Source: Sulfitobacter sp. HNIBRBA3233
GTDB lineage: Bacteria > Pseudomonadota > Alphaproteobacteria > Rhodobacterales > Rhodobacteraceae
Direction: 5' to 3'
NCBI RefSeq assembly: GCF_040149665.1
Contig: NZ_JBEFLP010000001.1
Location: forward strand, 992,001-1,056,000
Length of the DNA stretch: 64,000 bases
Every line of letters starts with the position of its first letter. Within the stretch, counting starts at the first letter, position 1. The notes below the pieces were generated by a model. The model was given only the letters and a program-made list of their open reading frames with translations. It was not told the DNA's origin and ran no database searches. Both the position numbers and the translations under genes were made by a program. Below are positions 55,878-64,000 of this stretch, piece after piece.

Positions 55878-56877
55878 AAGCCGCCCCGCCCAACAGCGCC
55901 TTAAGCTGCGCATCGAGGGCGGGAATGTCAACATCGTCAGGGGCGTTGCGATAGCCGAGCGCGCGTTCGGCACGCGACTGCGCGGCGTCCGACATCTCGC
56001 CCGCAGCCGCGGCCACCGTGGCGCGTTCAGCCAAGGGGGCATTGCAATGCAGGACCACGTCGCATCCCGCGTCCAGCGACGCGCGGGTCAGATCGGTCAG
56101 GCTGCCGGACAGGGCTTTCATGCTGATGTCGTCGGTCATGATCAGGTTGTCGAAACCGATGTCCTCGCGGATCACCTTCATCATCGCGGGCGACAGGGTT
56201 GCGGGGGCATCGTCGACCGCTTCGAAAACCACATGCGCGGTCATCCCCATCGGCGTATCGCGCAGCGCACGGAACGGGGCGAAATCGACCGCCTTCAGAT
56301 CGTCAAGCGGGGCGGCGACGCGCGGCAATTCGAAATGGCTGTCCGCCGTGGCACGACCGTGGCCGGGGATGTGTTTGATAACCGGCAGAACCCCGCCCGC
56401 CAGCATCCCGTCGCTGGCCGCCTGCCCCATCCGGATAATCTGGTCGGCCGCGGTGCCGTAACAGCGGTTGTAAAGAAATTCATGCGTGGCCGGGCCGGGA
56501 ACGTCGACCATTGGCGCGCAATTGCTGTCGATCCCCAGCGCGTGAAGCTCGTGCGCGATCAGTCGGAAGCGCAGATACATCGCCTCGGCTGCGGCCTCGC
56601 CCGCGCGCTGCACAAACTCAAGCGGCGGCAGCCATTCACGCCAGACCGGGCCGCGCAGCCGCTGCACGCGTCCGCCTTCCTGATCGATCGTGATCGGCGC
56701 ATCGCGCCCGACTGCTTCGCGGAAATCCCCGCAAAGCGCGCGGATCTGGTCGGGCGTGTCGATGTTGCGGGCAAAGAGGATGAAACCGAAAGGGTTGGTG
56801 TCGCGGAACAGCGCCTTTTCCTCCGCCGTCAGCCGCAGGCCGTCGGCATCGAGGATCGTCGCGCCGAAACGGCTCAT
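55870..56877 (-). CDS. nagZ: Beta-N-acetylhexosaminidase NagZ
   Basis: GH3 enzyme removing GlcNAc from anhydro-muropeptides in peptidoglycan recycling, 335 residues. The family motif KHIPGHG with the following His appears as VIKHIPGHGRATADSHFELP, and the nucleophile Asp in LIMTDDISMKAL. AnmK (40796-41923) acts later in the same route. It overlaps the SPOR gene by 4 bp. Confidence 0.96.
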   Translation of the reverse strand: MSRFGATILDADGLRLTAEEKALFRDTNPFGFILFARNIDTPDQIRALCGDFREAVGRDAPITIDQEGGRVQRLRGPVWREWLPPLEFVQRAGEAAAEAMYLRFRLIAHELHALGIDSNCAPMVDVPGPATHEFLYNRCYGTAADQIIRMGQAASDGMLAGGVLPVIKHIPGHGRATADSHFELPRVAAPLDDLKAVDFAPFRALRDTPMGMTAHVVFEAVDDAPATLSPAMMKVIREDIGFDNLIMTDDISMKALSGSLTDLTRASLDAGCDVVLHCNAPLAERATVAAAAGEMSDAAQSRAERALGYRNAPDDVDIPALDAQLKALLGGAAYG

Positions 56878-57854
56878 CGCGTGACCACGGGAATGCAGTC
56901 AACGCTTTCCGCGACCAGCGCCGAGCAGAACCGGCGCGCATCGCCGATATCCTCGAACCCGTGGGCGCGCAAACGGTAGAAGGTGCGCCCGCCCGAGCTC
57001 GCCTCCTGCACGATACGCGATTTACCGGCCATGAACGGCGCAAAGCGCGACGCAAGGCGTGCCCATTGTTCGCGTGCAATGTCGGGCGTGTCGAAGGCGC
57101 CAAGCTGCACCAGCCGGGTGCCTGCGGGCAGGCTGGCCAGATCGATCTCGACCCCGGCGGCGGGGGCCGCTGCGGAGGCGGTTTGGGGCTCGGCCCTGCG
57201 GGCGGGCGAAAACCCAGCCGGACGGATCGACGGGCGCAGCGACGCGCGAAGGCCCGGACCGGTCAGGACCGCCGGAACCGGATCGTCGGCACTGAGCGCG
57301 GCGAGGATCTCTTCGGCATTTTCCTGTGCTTCCAGAGGAGCGACACCGTTGGTCAACTGCGCGACAAGATCGTCGACATTGCCGCTTTCCAGCGCGGCGG
57401 CCACGTCGAACGCCGCCTCTTCGTCGCTGTCGCTGTCGTCGGTGTCTGCCTGTGCTTCGGTCACGACCGGGGTCGTCTCTTGCGGTATGGGCTGGTCTTC
57501 TTCATCCAGATCAACCGGTTGCGGGGCGAGCTTCAAGCGGTCGGCTGCGGTATCCGCCGTGCCGATGGCCGCGACGGAATTGACCGAAAGGCCCTGATGC
57601 TCTGCGAACTGGCCACCGGGGTTTTCGGGCCGGACCCGCATTTCGCCCGCGGCGGCGCGGACCACCGGAATACCGCTGACGTCACGCACCAGAAGCTTGT
57701 AGCCCCAGACACCGACGCCCACCACAAGCGCCAGCGATATGGCCGCGCCCGCGAAATTGGTCAGCCTGCCCAGACGCCGCGCCGGAGAAACCGCGTATTC
57801 AGGGTGGGTATGCCGGGCGTACTCTCCCCGGGGAGTTTGCGTGAAATCTGCCAT
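56874..57854 (-). CDS. SPOR domain membrane protein
   Basis: 326 residues: cytoplasmic start, one transmembrane helix at about residues 32-52 (FAGAAISLALVVGVGVWGYKLL), a long acidic low-complexity linker, and a C-terminal SPOR domain (about 250-326: GTRLVQLGAFDTPDIAREQWARL, FYRLRAHGFEDIGDARRF). SPOR domains bind denuded septal peptidoglycan. The neighbouring nagZ fits a cell-wall role. Confidence 0.9.
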   Translation of the reverse strand: MADFTQTPRGEYARHTHPEYAVSPARRLGRLTNFAGAAISLALVVGVGVWGYKLLVRDVSGIPVVRAAAGEMRVRPENPGGQFAEHQGLSVNSVAAIGTADTAADRLKLAPQPVDLDEEDQPIPQETTPVVTEAQADTDDSDSDEEAAFDVAAALESGNVDDLVAQLTNGVAPLEAQENAEEILAALSADDPVPAVLTGPGLRASLRPSIRPAGFSPARRAEPQTASAAAPAAGVEIDLASLPAGTRLVQLGAFDTPDIAREQWARLASRFAPFMAGKSRIVQEASSGGRTFYRLRAHGFEDIGDARRFCSALVAESVDCIPVVTR

Positions 57855-57933
57855 TTTTGCCTCGCTGCCCGCGTGGGTACACTGCCCTGCGGATCGTTCG
57901 GTTTGCCTGTGTCCGCCTGCGGCTGCGCGTGCG

Positions 57934-59679
57934 TTATCGCATCTCTTCCGCAGGTTTCACGCCGAGGATACCCAAGCCCGCCGCGATTACAATCGCCACG
58001 GCCCGTGCCAATGCAATTTTAGACTGGCTTGTTGCAGGATCGTCCTCCTGGATGAAGCGCAGCTGGGTTTCGTCATTGCCCCGGTTCCACAGGCCGTGCA
58101 GATCCCCGGCGAGTTCGTACAGATAGAACGCGACGCGGTGCGGCTCGTTGGTGCGCGCGGCGGTTTCGACCAGCCGTGGCCATTCCGCCAGCTTTTTCAG
58201 CACGCCCTGTTCGGCCACGTGATCCAGCCGCGACAGGTCGGCGGATTTCAACGCCGCATCCGACACGTCGATGCCGGCCTCTGCGGCGCGGCGCAGCACC
58301 GATGCCACGCGGGCATGGGCGTACTGGACGTAGAACACCGGGTTCTCGCGGCTCTGTTCCATCACCTTGTCGAAATCGAAATCCAGCGGCGCGTCGTTCT
58401 TGCGGGTCAGCATGACGAAACGGGTCACGTCGCTGCCCACCTCGTCGATGAGATCGCGCAGCGTGACGAAATTGCCCGCCCGCTTGGACATCTTGAATTC
58501 CTTGCCGTTCTTGAACAGCTTGACCAGCTGCGTCAGCTTGATGTCGAGCGGCACTTCACCACCGCTCAGCGCCTTCACGGCCGCTTTCATCCGCTTGACG
58601 TAACCGCCGTGGTCGGCGCCGAACACGTTGATCAGCGCGTCAAAGCCGCGCTCGATCTTGTCGTTGTGATAAGCGATGTCGGGGGCGAAATAGGTCCATG
58701 ACCCGTCGTTCTTCTTGATCGGGCGGTCCTGATCGTCGCCGAATTCGGTCGATTTGAACAGCGTCTGTTCGCGCGCTTCCCAATCGTCGGGCAGCTTGCC
58801 CTTCGGCGGCTCCAGCGTGCCGGTATAGATCAGACCCATCTGGTCGAGCTTGGCGAGGCAGGCTTCGATCTTGCCGGTGTTATAGAGCGACTTCTCCGAG
58901 AAGAAGTGGTCCATCTTCACACCCAGAAGCGCCAGATCCTCGCGGATCAGGTCCATCATCTCGTCGGTGGCGAAGTCGCGGATGGGGATCAGCCATGTCT
59001 CTTCGGGCTGGCCCACGAATTTGTCGCCGACCTGTTCCTTCAGCTTCTGCCCGACGGGGATCAGATAATCGCCGGGATAGGTGCCATCGGGAAAGGCCAC
59101 GTCCTGCCCGTGCGCTTCGAGGTAGCGCAGGTAGACAGAGCGCGCGAGCGCATCGATCTGGCTGCCACCGTCGTTGATCACGTATTCCCGCGTCACGTCG
59201 AAACCCGCGAACGCCAGCAGCGACGCCAGCGCATCGCCAAAGACCGCGCCGCGCGTGTGGCCCACGTGCAGCGGGCCCGTGGGGTTGGCCGACACATATT
59301 CGACGTTGACCCTCTTGCCCGCGCCCAGATCGCCGCGCCCGAAATCGGTCCCGGCCTCCAGCACCGCACCGGCGACGCCCTGCCAGACCGATGGCGCAAG
59401 CCGCAGGTTCAGGAACCCCGGCCCCGCCACCTCGGCGGAAGTGATGCGCGGATCCTCGGCCAGCCGCTGGCTGAGCTTTTCGGCGATGTCACGCGGCTTG
59501 AGGCCGGCGGGCTTGGCCAGAACCATTGCCGCGTTGGTCGCCATATCGCCGTGCGCGGGATCGCGCGGCGGCTCGACCGTGACGTTGTCGGTGGCGAGGC
59601 CTGCTGGCAGATCGCCAGCCGCTTGCATCGCTTCCAGCGCGTTCAGGACAAGATGGCGGATATCGGCGAAGAGGTTCAT
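57934..59679 (-). CDS. argS: Arginyl-tRNA synthetase
   Basis: Class I aminoacyl-tRNA synthetase, 581 residues. The HIGH motif is in [17 protein letters not shown] and the family ends ...LGVKPAEEM. The conserved YVSANPTGP precedes HIGH. No canonical KMSKS is required; the matching site is [16 protein letters not shown]. The start [15 protein letters not shown] at 59679 fits homologues. The SPOR gene lies 79 bp downstream. Confidence 0.98.
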   Translation of the reverse strand: MNLFADIRHLVLNALEAMQAAGDLPAGLATDNVTVEPPRDPAHGDMATNAAMVLAKPAGLKPRDIAEKLSQRLAEDPRITSAEVAGPGFLNLRLAPSVWQGVAGAVLEAGTDFGRGDLGAGKRVNVEYVSANPTGPLHVGHTRGAVFGDALASLLAFAGFDVTREYVINDGGSQIDALARSVYLRYLEAHGQDVAFPDGTYPGDYLIPVGQKLKEQVGDKFVGQPEETWLIPIRDFATDEMMDLIREDLALLGVKMDHFFSEKSLYNTGKIEACLAKLDQMGLIYTGTLEPPKGKLPDDWEAREQTLFKSTEFGDDQDRPIKKNDGSWTYFAPDIAYHNDKIERGFDALINVFGADHGGYVKRMKAAVKALSGGEVPLDIKLTQLVKLFKNGKEFKMSKRAGNFVTLRDLIDEVGSDVTRFVMLTRKNDAPLDFDFDKVMEQSRENPVFYVQYAHARVASVLRRAAEAGIDVSDAALKSADLSRLDHVAEQGVLKKLAEWPRLVETAARTNEPHRVAFYLYELAGDLHGLWNRGNDETQLRFIQEDDPATSQSKIALARAVAIVIAAGLGILGVKPAEEMR

Positions 59680-59742
59680 TGGTCTTGGGCTCTCTGGTCG
59701 GGGGACTGGCCGCTTCTGTACCAGCTTTGCCTGCCGCGTCAA

Positions 59743-60348
59743 TCAAAGCCGCAATTCGCCCCCTGTCAGCGGCCCGACGGCCCGGATGAGCAGGCCCATG
59801 ACAGCGGTGCGGGCGGGTGCGACAGCCCCCTCGCCCACGTTGACCAGATTCAGCGACAGGCCGTCGCGTTTCAGCGCCTGCGCATAGGCCGCCTGTACCG
59901 ACACCAGCGCGGGTGCCATGGCGCCGGTCGCGACATCCAGCGGCTGATCGGGCCGCGCGACCACGGTGATGATCTGCCCCTCGCGGGCCGACAGCGCGGG
60001 CATGAAGCCCTGCACCAGCCCCTGGATCGTGGCGATGTTCAGGTCGATCTCATGCGAGTGGCGCAGCGGCATCAGGTTCAGCACGGCGTCCAGCCGCGTC
60101 TCGCCCCAGCCGCGGCCGATGCGGCGCAACCCGACCTCGGGCGCGTCGCGCAGATGCAGCGACGTCGGCACGCCGATTTTCTTCAGCCCGGTTGCACTGG
60201 AGTCGATCGCGACGATCTGCGCGCCTTCGGCATCGAGCGCGCGCACCATGCTGCGCCCGAAGGCGCAGGCCGCGCCAAGGATGATGATGCGCTTGCCCTG
60301 CAGCGCACCGCGGGTTTTCCTCTGGGTCTCGGTCTGCGTATCAAGCAT
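59743..60348 (-). CDS. Degenerate short-chain dehydrogenase-like protein
   Basis: 201 residues with a Rossmann start RIIILGAACAFGRSMVRAL and Asp-containing second strand (VAIDSSATGL), like an SDR. However, the NxAG motif is replaced by VLNLMP and the YxxxK pair is missing (the aligned region reads SVQAAYAQAL). It is therefore probably not catalytic and may be a binding or regulatory relic. The ATG at 60348 follows GGGGGAAGAA and overlaps dgt by 8 bp. Confidence 0.72.
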   Translation of the reverse strand: MLDTQTETQRKTRGALQGKRIIILGAACAFGRSMVRALDAEGAQIVAIDSSATGLKKIGVPTSLHLRDAPEVGLRRIGRGWGETRLDAVLNLMPLRHSHEIDLNIATIQGLVQGFMPALSAREGQIITVVARPDQPLDVATGAMAPALVSVQAAYAQALKRDGLSLNLVNVGEGAVAPARTAVMGLLIRAVGPLTGGELRL

Positions 60349-61516
60349 GTGAAATTCTTCCCCCTGCTCTTGGTGTATTTCCGACCAGCCGCGCGTGTTC
60401 CTGTAGCGCAAAGCGATCTGTCATGCCCGCGATGTAATCCGCGACCATCCGTGCCAGCATTGTACGGTCTCCGGCCGCTGCGACAATCGATTCCCCCCAG
60501 TGTTTCGGCAACAGTTCCGGTCGATCCAGAAACAATGGGAACAGATCCTCGATCACGCGCGTCACCTCGGCGCGGATTTCCATCACCGCAGGGGCACGGT
60601 ACATCCGTGTGAACAGGAAATCACGGATGCTTTGCAGATCCGCGCGCAGCGGATCCGAGAACCGGATCACCGGACGACCCAGATGCCGGATGTCCTCGGC
60701 GGACGCCGCGCCCGAGGTCACCAGCAGATGGCGCGAGGTATCGATCACATCGGCCACCATCACGCCGAACACCCGCCGCAACGCTTCGTGGCGGCGCCGG
60801 TCGGCATCCAGACCGGGATGCGCCGCGTCGACCTCGGCATAGGCCGGCCCGATGATCGGCAACTCGCAAATCTCGGCGTCGGTGAAGAGCTGCGCGCGCA
60901 GCCCGTCGTGCAGGTCGTGATTGTTGTAGGCAATATCGTCCGACAGGGCAGCGACCTGCGCCTCGGCGCTGGCGTGGGTGTGCAGTTCCAGATCGTGCAG
61001 CGCGTTATAATCGGCCAAGGCGTGGGGCAACTCTCCCAGCACGGGGCCGTTATGCTTGGCGATTCCCTCCAGCGTCTCCCACGTCAGGTTCAGCCCGTCG
61101 AACAGCGCATAGTGGCGCTCCAGCGAGGTGACGATCTTGATCGCCTGCGCGTTGTGGTCGAACCCGCCGTAGGGCGCCATCAGCGCGGCCAGCGCATCCT
61201 CGCCCGTGTGGCCGAACGGCGGATGACCCAAATCATGGGCCAGCGCGACCGCCTCGGTCAGCTCGCCGTTCAGATAGAGCGCACCGGCAATGGTCCGCGC
61301 GACCTGCGCGACCTCGATCGAATGGGTCAGTCGGGTGCGGTAATAATCGCCTTCATGTTCGACGAACACCTGCGTCTTGTGCTTGAGCCGCCGGAAGGCG
61401 CTGGCGTGGATGATCCGATCACGGTCGCGCTGGAAACACGAGCGGAAGCTGCTCTCGTCCTCGGGCACGCGGCGGCCCCGGGCGAGGTCCGGATCGGAAG
61501 CGAAAGAAGCACGCAT
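60341..61516 (-). CDS. dgt: Deoxyguanosinetriphosphate triphosphohydrolase-like protein
   Basis: HD-domain dNTPase of 391 residues. Signature residues: SAFRRLKHKTQVF, RLTHSIEVAQVARTIA, HDLGHPPFGHTGEDAL and DDIAYNNHDLHDGL. It probably controls dNTP pools. It starts the leftward operon dgt, SDR-like, argS, SPOR, nagZ, scpA, scpB and is divergent from the Fe-S carrier gene. Confidence 0.95.
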   Translation of the reverse strand: MRASFASDPDLARGRRVPEDESSFRSCFQRDRDRIIHASAFRRLKHKTQVFVEHEGDYYRTRLTHSIEVAQVARTIAGALYLNGELTEAVALAHDLGHPPFGHTGEDALAALMAPYGGFDHNAQAIKIVTSLERHYALFDGLNLTWETLEGIAKHNGPVLGELPHALADYNALHDLELHTHASAEAQVAALSDDIAYNNHDLHDGLRAQLFTDAEICELPIIGPAYAEVDAAHPGLDADRRRHEALRRVFGVMVADVIDTSRHLLVTSGAASAEDIRHLGRPVIRFSDPLRADLQSIRDFLFTRMYRAPAVMEIRAEVTRVIEDLFPLFLDRPELLPKHWGESIVAAAGDRTMLARMVADYIAGMTDRFALQEHARLVGNTPRAGGRISHA

Positions 61517-61614
61517 CGAATATGTCCCAATTGGGCGGGGTTCTTGTGGCCCGCTCTCGGGGTTTCTATATTACTGACAGGGCTGAAATGAAACACATGC
61601 ACCGGAGTTCCAAA

Positions 61615-61938
61615 ATGAACCTACCGCCGAAAGTGACCGAACGCGCCTTTGCCCGGCTGAGCGAGATCGGCGCAAGCGAGGATGGCAAGGCTTTGCGCGT
61701 CGCCGTCGAAGGCGGCGGGTGTTCCGGTTTCCAGTACGAAATCGTGCTCGACGAGCCGAAAGAGGACGACCTGATTCTCGAAGGATCGGGCCAGAAAGTC
61801 GTGGTGGACAGCGTATCGCTGCCGTTTCTGGCGAATGCGGTGATCGATTTCACCGAAGAGCTGATCGGCGCGCGCTTCGTGATCGACAATCCCAATGCCA
61901 CATCCTCCTGCGGCTGCGGCACATCGTTTTCCATGTAA
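61615..61938 (+). CDS. A-type iron-sulfur carrier (ErpA/IscA family)
   Basis: Assembles and hands on Fe-S clusters, 107 residues. The three ligand cysteines are in GGGCSGFQYE and SSCGCGTSF (C-terminal CxC). The start at 61615 follows CCGGAGTTCCAAA; upstream in-frame ATGs at 61588 and 61597 are less likely. ErpA, IscA and SufA cannot be separated by sequence alone; no isc or suf operon adjoins. Confidence 0.93.
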   Translation: MNLPPKVTERAFARLSEIGASEDGKALRVAVEGGGCSGFQYEIVLDEPKEDDLILEGSGQKVVVDSVSLPFLANAVIDFTEELIGARFVIDNPNATSSCGCGTSFSM

Positions 61939-62361
61939 AATTCAGCGCGAAACGGTTCAGCCATTGAGGTGCGTGTGCACCGCAACCGGGCGGAACCGGC
62001 GTATCCCGTCGGGTTTACACAGTGTCTGGCGCACCTCACTGCGCCCGGCATTGCCCCTCGGGGTCGGGATCCGGTCCCGCTCGATCTTGGTTCCGTGCTG
62101 GCTACGACAGGTAGGGGTGTGTTGGGCACCCCTATGGCGTTTGCGCAGTATGCGCGAATTCGTATCTTTCCCACGCGTTTTGCGTGGTTCGCTACGGGAT
62201 CGCGGGGTCTGTCACCGCTTTCACCCTCAAATCCTAGCACCGATCACCCCCTGAGAGAAGCACTCATCGCGACTGCAATCAAGAGTTGTTCCCACCCGCC
62301 TGTGCCTTGTCCTCGCGCGGCGGATCGGCGATAGCTGATCGCGACCAAGCAGGAGCAACCC
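61939..62361. repeat. Hairpin-rich noncoding stretch, possible dispersed repeat
   Basis: About 420 bp with no convincing gene. It contains TGAGGTGCG (61965-61973) against CGCACCTCA (62030-62038) closing a 56-nt loop, CGGGA/TCCCG (62065-62079), TAGGGGTG/CACCCCTA (62112-62134) and CCACGC/GCGTGG (62171-62187). Long reading frames exist in both strands but have no recognisable protein pattern. This may be a structured RNA or an intergenic repeat family; I recall similar stretches mis-called as short proteins in related genomes, which is unverified. Confidence 0.4.
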
Positions 62362-63144
62362 ATGAAGATCGCCACCTTCAACATCAACGGGATCAAGGCC
62401 CGGATCGAAGCCCTGCCCGCGTGGCTCGACACGGCAGAGCCAGACGTGGTGTTGCTGCAAGAGATCAAGTCAGTCGACGAGGGCTTTCCCGCCGAAATTT
62501 TCGAGGAACGCGGCTATAACGTCGAAACCCACGGACAAAAATCGTTCAACGGGGTGGCGATCCTGTCGAAACTGCCGCTGGAGGATGTCTCTCGCGGGTT
62601 GGCGGGGGACGAAGACGACGAACAGGCCCGCTATATCGAGGCGACGGTCGTCGGCGAACGCGATGCCGTGCGGCTGTGCGGCCTCTACCTGCCGAACGGC
62701 AATCCCGTGCCGGGTCCGAAGTATGATTACAAACTGGCGTGGATGGATCGCCTGCGGGCCCGTGCCCAGGAGTTGCTGCTGGAAGAAACGCCGTTTCTGA
62801 TGGCGGGCGACTACAACATCATTCCGCAGGCCGAAGATGCGGCCAAGCCCGACAGTTGGCGCGATGACGCGCTGTTCAGGCCCGAGTCGCGCGAAAAATG
62901 GCGGCAGCTGGTCAATCTGGGGCTGACCGATGCCTTTCGCGCGCGCACCCAAGGGCCCGAACACTACAGCTTCTGGGACTATCAGGCCGGGGCGTGGAAC
63001 AAAAACAACGGCATCCGCATCGACCATTTCCTGCTCTGCCCCTATACCGCCGACCGGCTGCGCGATTGCCAGATCGACAAGCATGTGCGCGGTGGGGAAA
63101 AGCCCTCGGATCACGTGCCGGTCTGGGTGGATCTGGACCTGTAG
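62362..63144 (+). CDS. xthA: Exodeoxyribonuclease III
   Basis: AP endonuclease/3'-5' exonuclease in base excision repair, 260 residues. Motifs: FNINGIKARIEALPAWL, VVLLQEIKS (metal Glu), LMAGDYNIIPQAEDA, RIDHFLLCP and SDHVPVWVDLDL (catalytic His). The start follows AGCAGGAGCAACCC, a strong ribosome-binding site. Confidence 0.97.
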   Translation: MKIATFNINGIKARIEALPAWLDTAEPDVVLLQEIKSVDEGFPAEIFEERGYNVETHGQKSFNGVAILSKLPLEDVSRGLAGDEDDEQARYIEATVVGERDAVRLCGLYLPNGNPVPGPKYDYKLAWMDRLRARAQELLLEETPFLMAGDYNIIPQAEDAAKPDSWRDDALFRPESREKWRQLVNLGLTDAFRARTQGPEHYSFWDYQAGAWNKNNGIRIDHFLLCPYTADRLRDCQIDKHVRGGEKPSDHVPVWVDLDL

Positions 63145-63370
63145 CCGCAAGGCGGCCTGCGGCTTTTCACGGGGCCGCTTTGCGGGTCGCTGTCATGCGG
63201 TATTTGTCGGTGCAAAATTAGGGCACTGGCAAAGGCAACTCGCCCAAGGCTGATCCAGCGCCTGATGCCCCGCAAAGAGGCTCTCAAATGCTAACCCGTT
63301 GGCAAAGATGATTTCAGGTCCATCGGGCAAAAGGGGATCGGCGCGGGCGGCTGTGACATCTTCCGCGCCG

Positions 63371-64000
63371 TCAACCCCTGGGCTGCCCACCGGATGTTTT
63401 GCCGCGGCGCTGTGGCAGCACTTCGAAAAGGGCCGCCATGACAACCATCGCGCCGCCGATCAGCTCAACAGGGGCAAGCTCTTCGCCCGCGAAAACAGCG
63501 GCGGACACCGCCGCGACAAGCACCTCGCTCATCAACAGGATGCCCACGCGCGCGGGATCCAGCTGCCGTGTCGCCCACATCAGCCCCGCCATCGCCGCCC
63601 CCCACCAGAGCGCGCCGGTACCGATGGCAACCACACCGCCCCAAAGCGACGGATCAGCGCCCCCCGCAAGGAAAGGCACCAAGGCGCAGGAGATCGCCGC
63701 GCCACCGCAGACGAAAACGAAGGCCGCCGGAAGCGGCGGCAGGTCACCGCGCAGCTTGATCCCTGTCGATCCGATGGCCCAGACGATCCCCGATATCAGG
63801 CCCAGCCATTCGCCCAACTGGCGCGGGATCGGCCAATCTCCGGATGCGCTCAGCATCACGGCCAGACCGGCAAGACCCAGAAGGATCGCCACAAGCCGCA
63901 AGGCCGGCGTCCGCCAGCCCAGCACGAAACGCGCGATCAGCGTGCTCCAGACCGGTGTCAGGAAAAACAGAAGGACGACGATCGCGACACGGCCATAGAT
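63371..64000 (-). CDS. EamA-family (DMT) transporter, N-terminus beyond the right edge
   Basis: The visible 209 residues cover the C-terminal part of an EamA transporter: about six hydrophobic helices with SGIVWAIGSTGIKLRG and RVGILLMSEVLVAAVSAAVFAGEELAPVE. The frame stays open to position 64000, so the start lies outside. The C-terminal tail PQRRGKTSGGQPRG is basic and cytoplasmic. The substrate is unknown. The 226-bp gap before it (63145-63370) has no clear gene. Confidence 0.85.
   Translation of the reverse strand: MYGRVAIVVLLFFLTPVWSTLIARFVLGWRTPALRLVAILLGLAGLAVMLSASGDWPIPRQLGEWLGLISGIVWAIGSTGIKLRGDLPPLPAAFVFVCGGAAISCALVPFLAGGADPSLWGGVVAIGTGALWWGAAMAGLMWATRQLDPARVGILLMSEVLVAAVSAAVFAGEELAPVELIGGAMVVMAALFEVLPQRRGKTSGGQPRG

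Noticed and set aside
58906..60612. 568-codon plus-strand frame opposite argS, the SDR-like gene and dgt.
   Set aside because: It spans three genes with clear protein families on the minus strand and has no motif of its own.
61969..62334. 121-codon plus-strand frame in the hairpin-rich region.
   Set aside because: No ribosome-binding site, no domain pattern, and it runs through several perfect inverted repeats, so noncoding DNA is more likely.

Overview
The window is a high-GC alphaproteobacterial chromosome segment, most likely from the Roseobacter group of the Rhodobacteraceae. The evidence is the gene content and order: rpmF-plsX-fabH-ihfA-merR, scpA-scpB-nagZ-SPOR-argS-dgt, lptF-lptG-lptD-surA-pdxA-rsmA, pepA-holC, a DUF4167 protein, a TIGR02281-type aspartic protease, the long dCTP deaminase and a CtrA-type site. 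No phage, transposase, integrase or CRISPR array was seen. Genes are densely packed, with many 4-base ATGA/GTGA overlaps, so most of the window is ordinary core chromosome.

Region by region. 1-6586 is the most accessory-looking part. A branched-chain-amino-acid-type ABC importer (binding protein, LivH, LivM cut by the left edge) is divergent from a GntR regulator followed by a decarboxylase-fold protein, a beta-hydroxyacid dehydrogenase, an alpha/beta hydrolase with an unusual N-terminal domain and a lactonase-like metallo-beta-lactamase protein. Together they look like an uncharacterised import-and-degradation pathway. 6824-11543 holds a DUF4112 protein, ndk, an ABC-F ATPase, marC, a membrane-anchored aspartic protease and holC. 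11548-20549 holds pepA divergent from the LPS export and outer-membrane biogenesis operon, which continues into pdxA and rsmA. 20639-24129 holds DUF4167, prmC-prfA (translation termination), a small Cys-containing secreted protein and a DUF1499 protein.

24167-28991 contains an M20 amidohydrolase and two tandem agmatinase-family ureohydrolases in one tight operon, then mazG and a sulfotransferase-like gene. 29102-39623 holds a nucleoside hydrolase plus GNAT, a CBS protein, selO, two EamA exporters, a DUF533 protein, a DEAD-box helicase, a NYN-domain putative RNase, enolase and a PRC-barrel protein. 39749-48145 holds GNAT, cupin, anmK, tyrS, a CtrA-site-preceded acyltransferase, an SDR behind a perfect palindrome, Uup, an OlsB/GlsB-type aminolipid acyltransferase and bamE.

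48234-54374 is the DUF177-rpmF-plsX-fabH-ihfA-merR block (fatty acid initiation and nucleoid protein), tRNA-Pro(GGG) and dcd. 54434-61516 is a long leftward operon: dgt, a degenerate SDR, argS, a SPOR protein, nagZ, scpA, scpB. 61615-64000 holds an A-type Fe-S carrier, a hairpin-rich noncoding stretch, xthA and a right-edge EamA fragment.

The best candidates for new biology are the GntR/Liv catabolic cluster, the ureohydrolase pair with its amidohydrolase, the MerR-like protein with eleven 33-bp repeats inside the fatty-acid operon, and the hairpin-rich element at 61939-62361. Family assignments come from reading protein motifs; no database search was possible.
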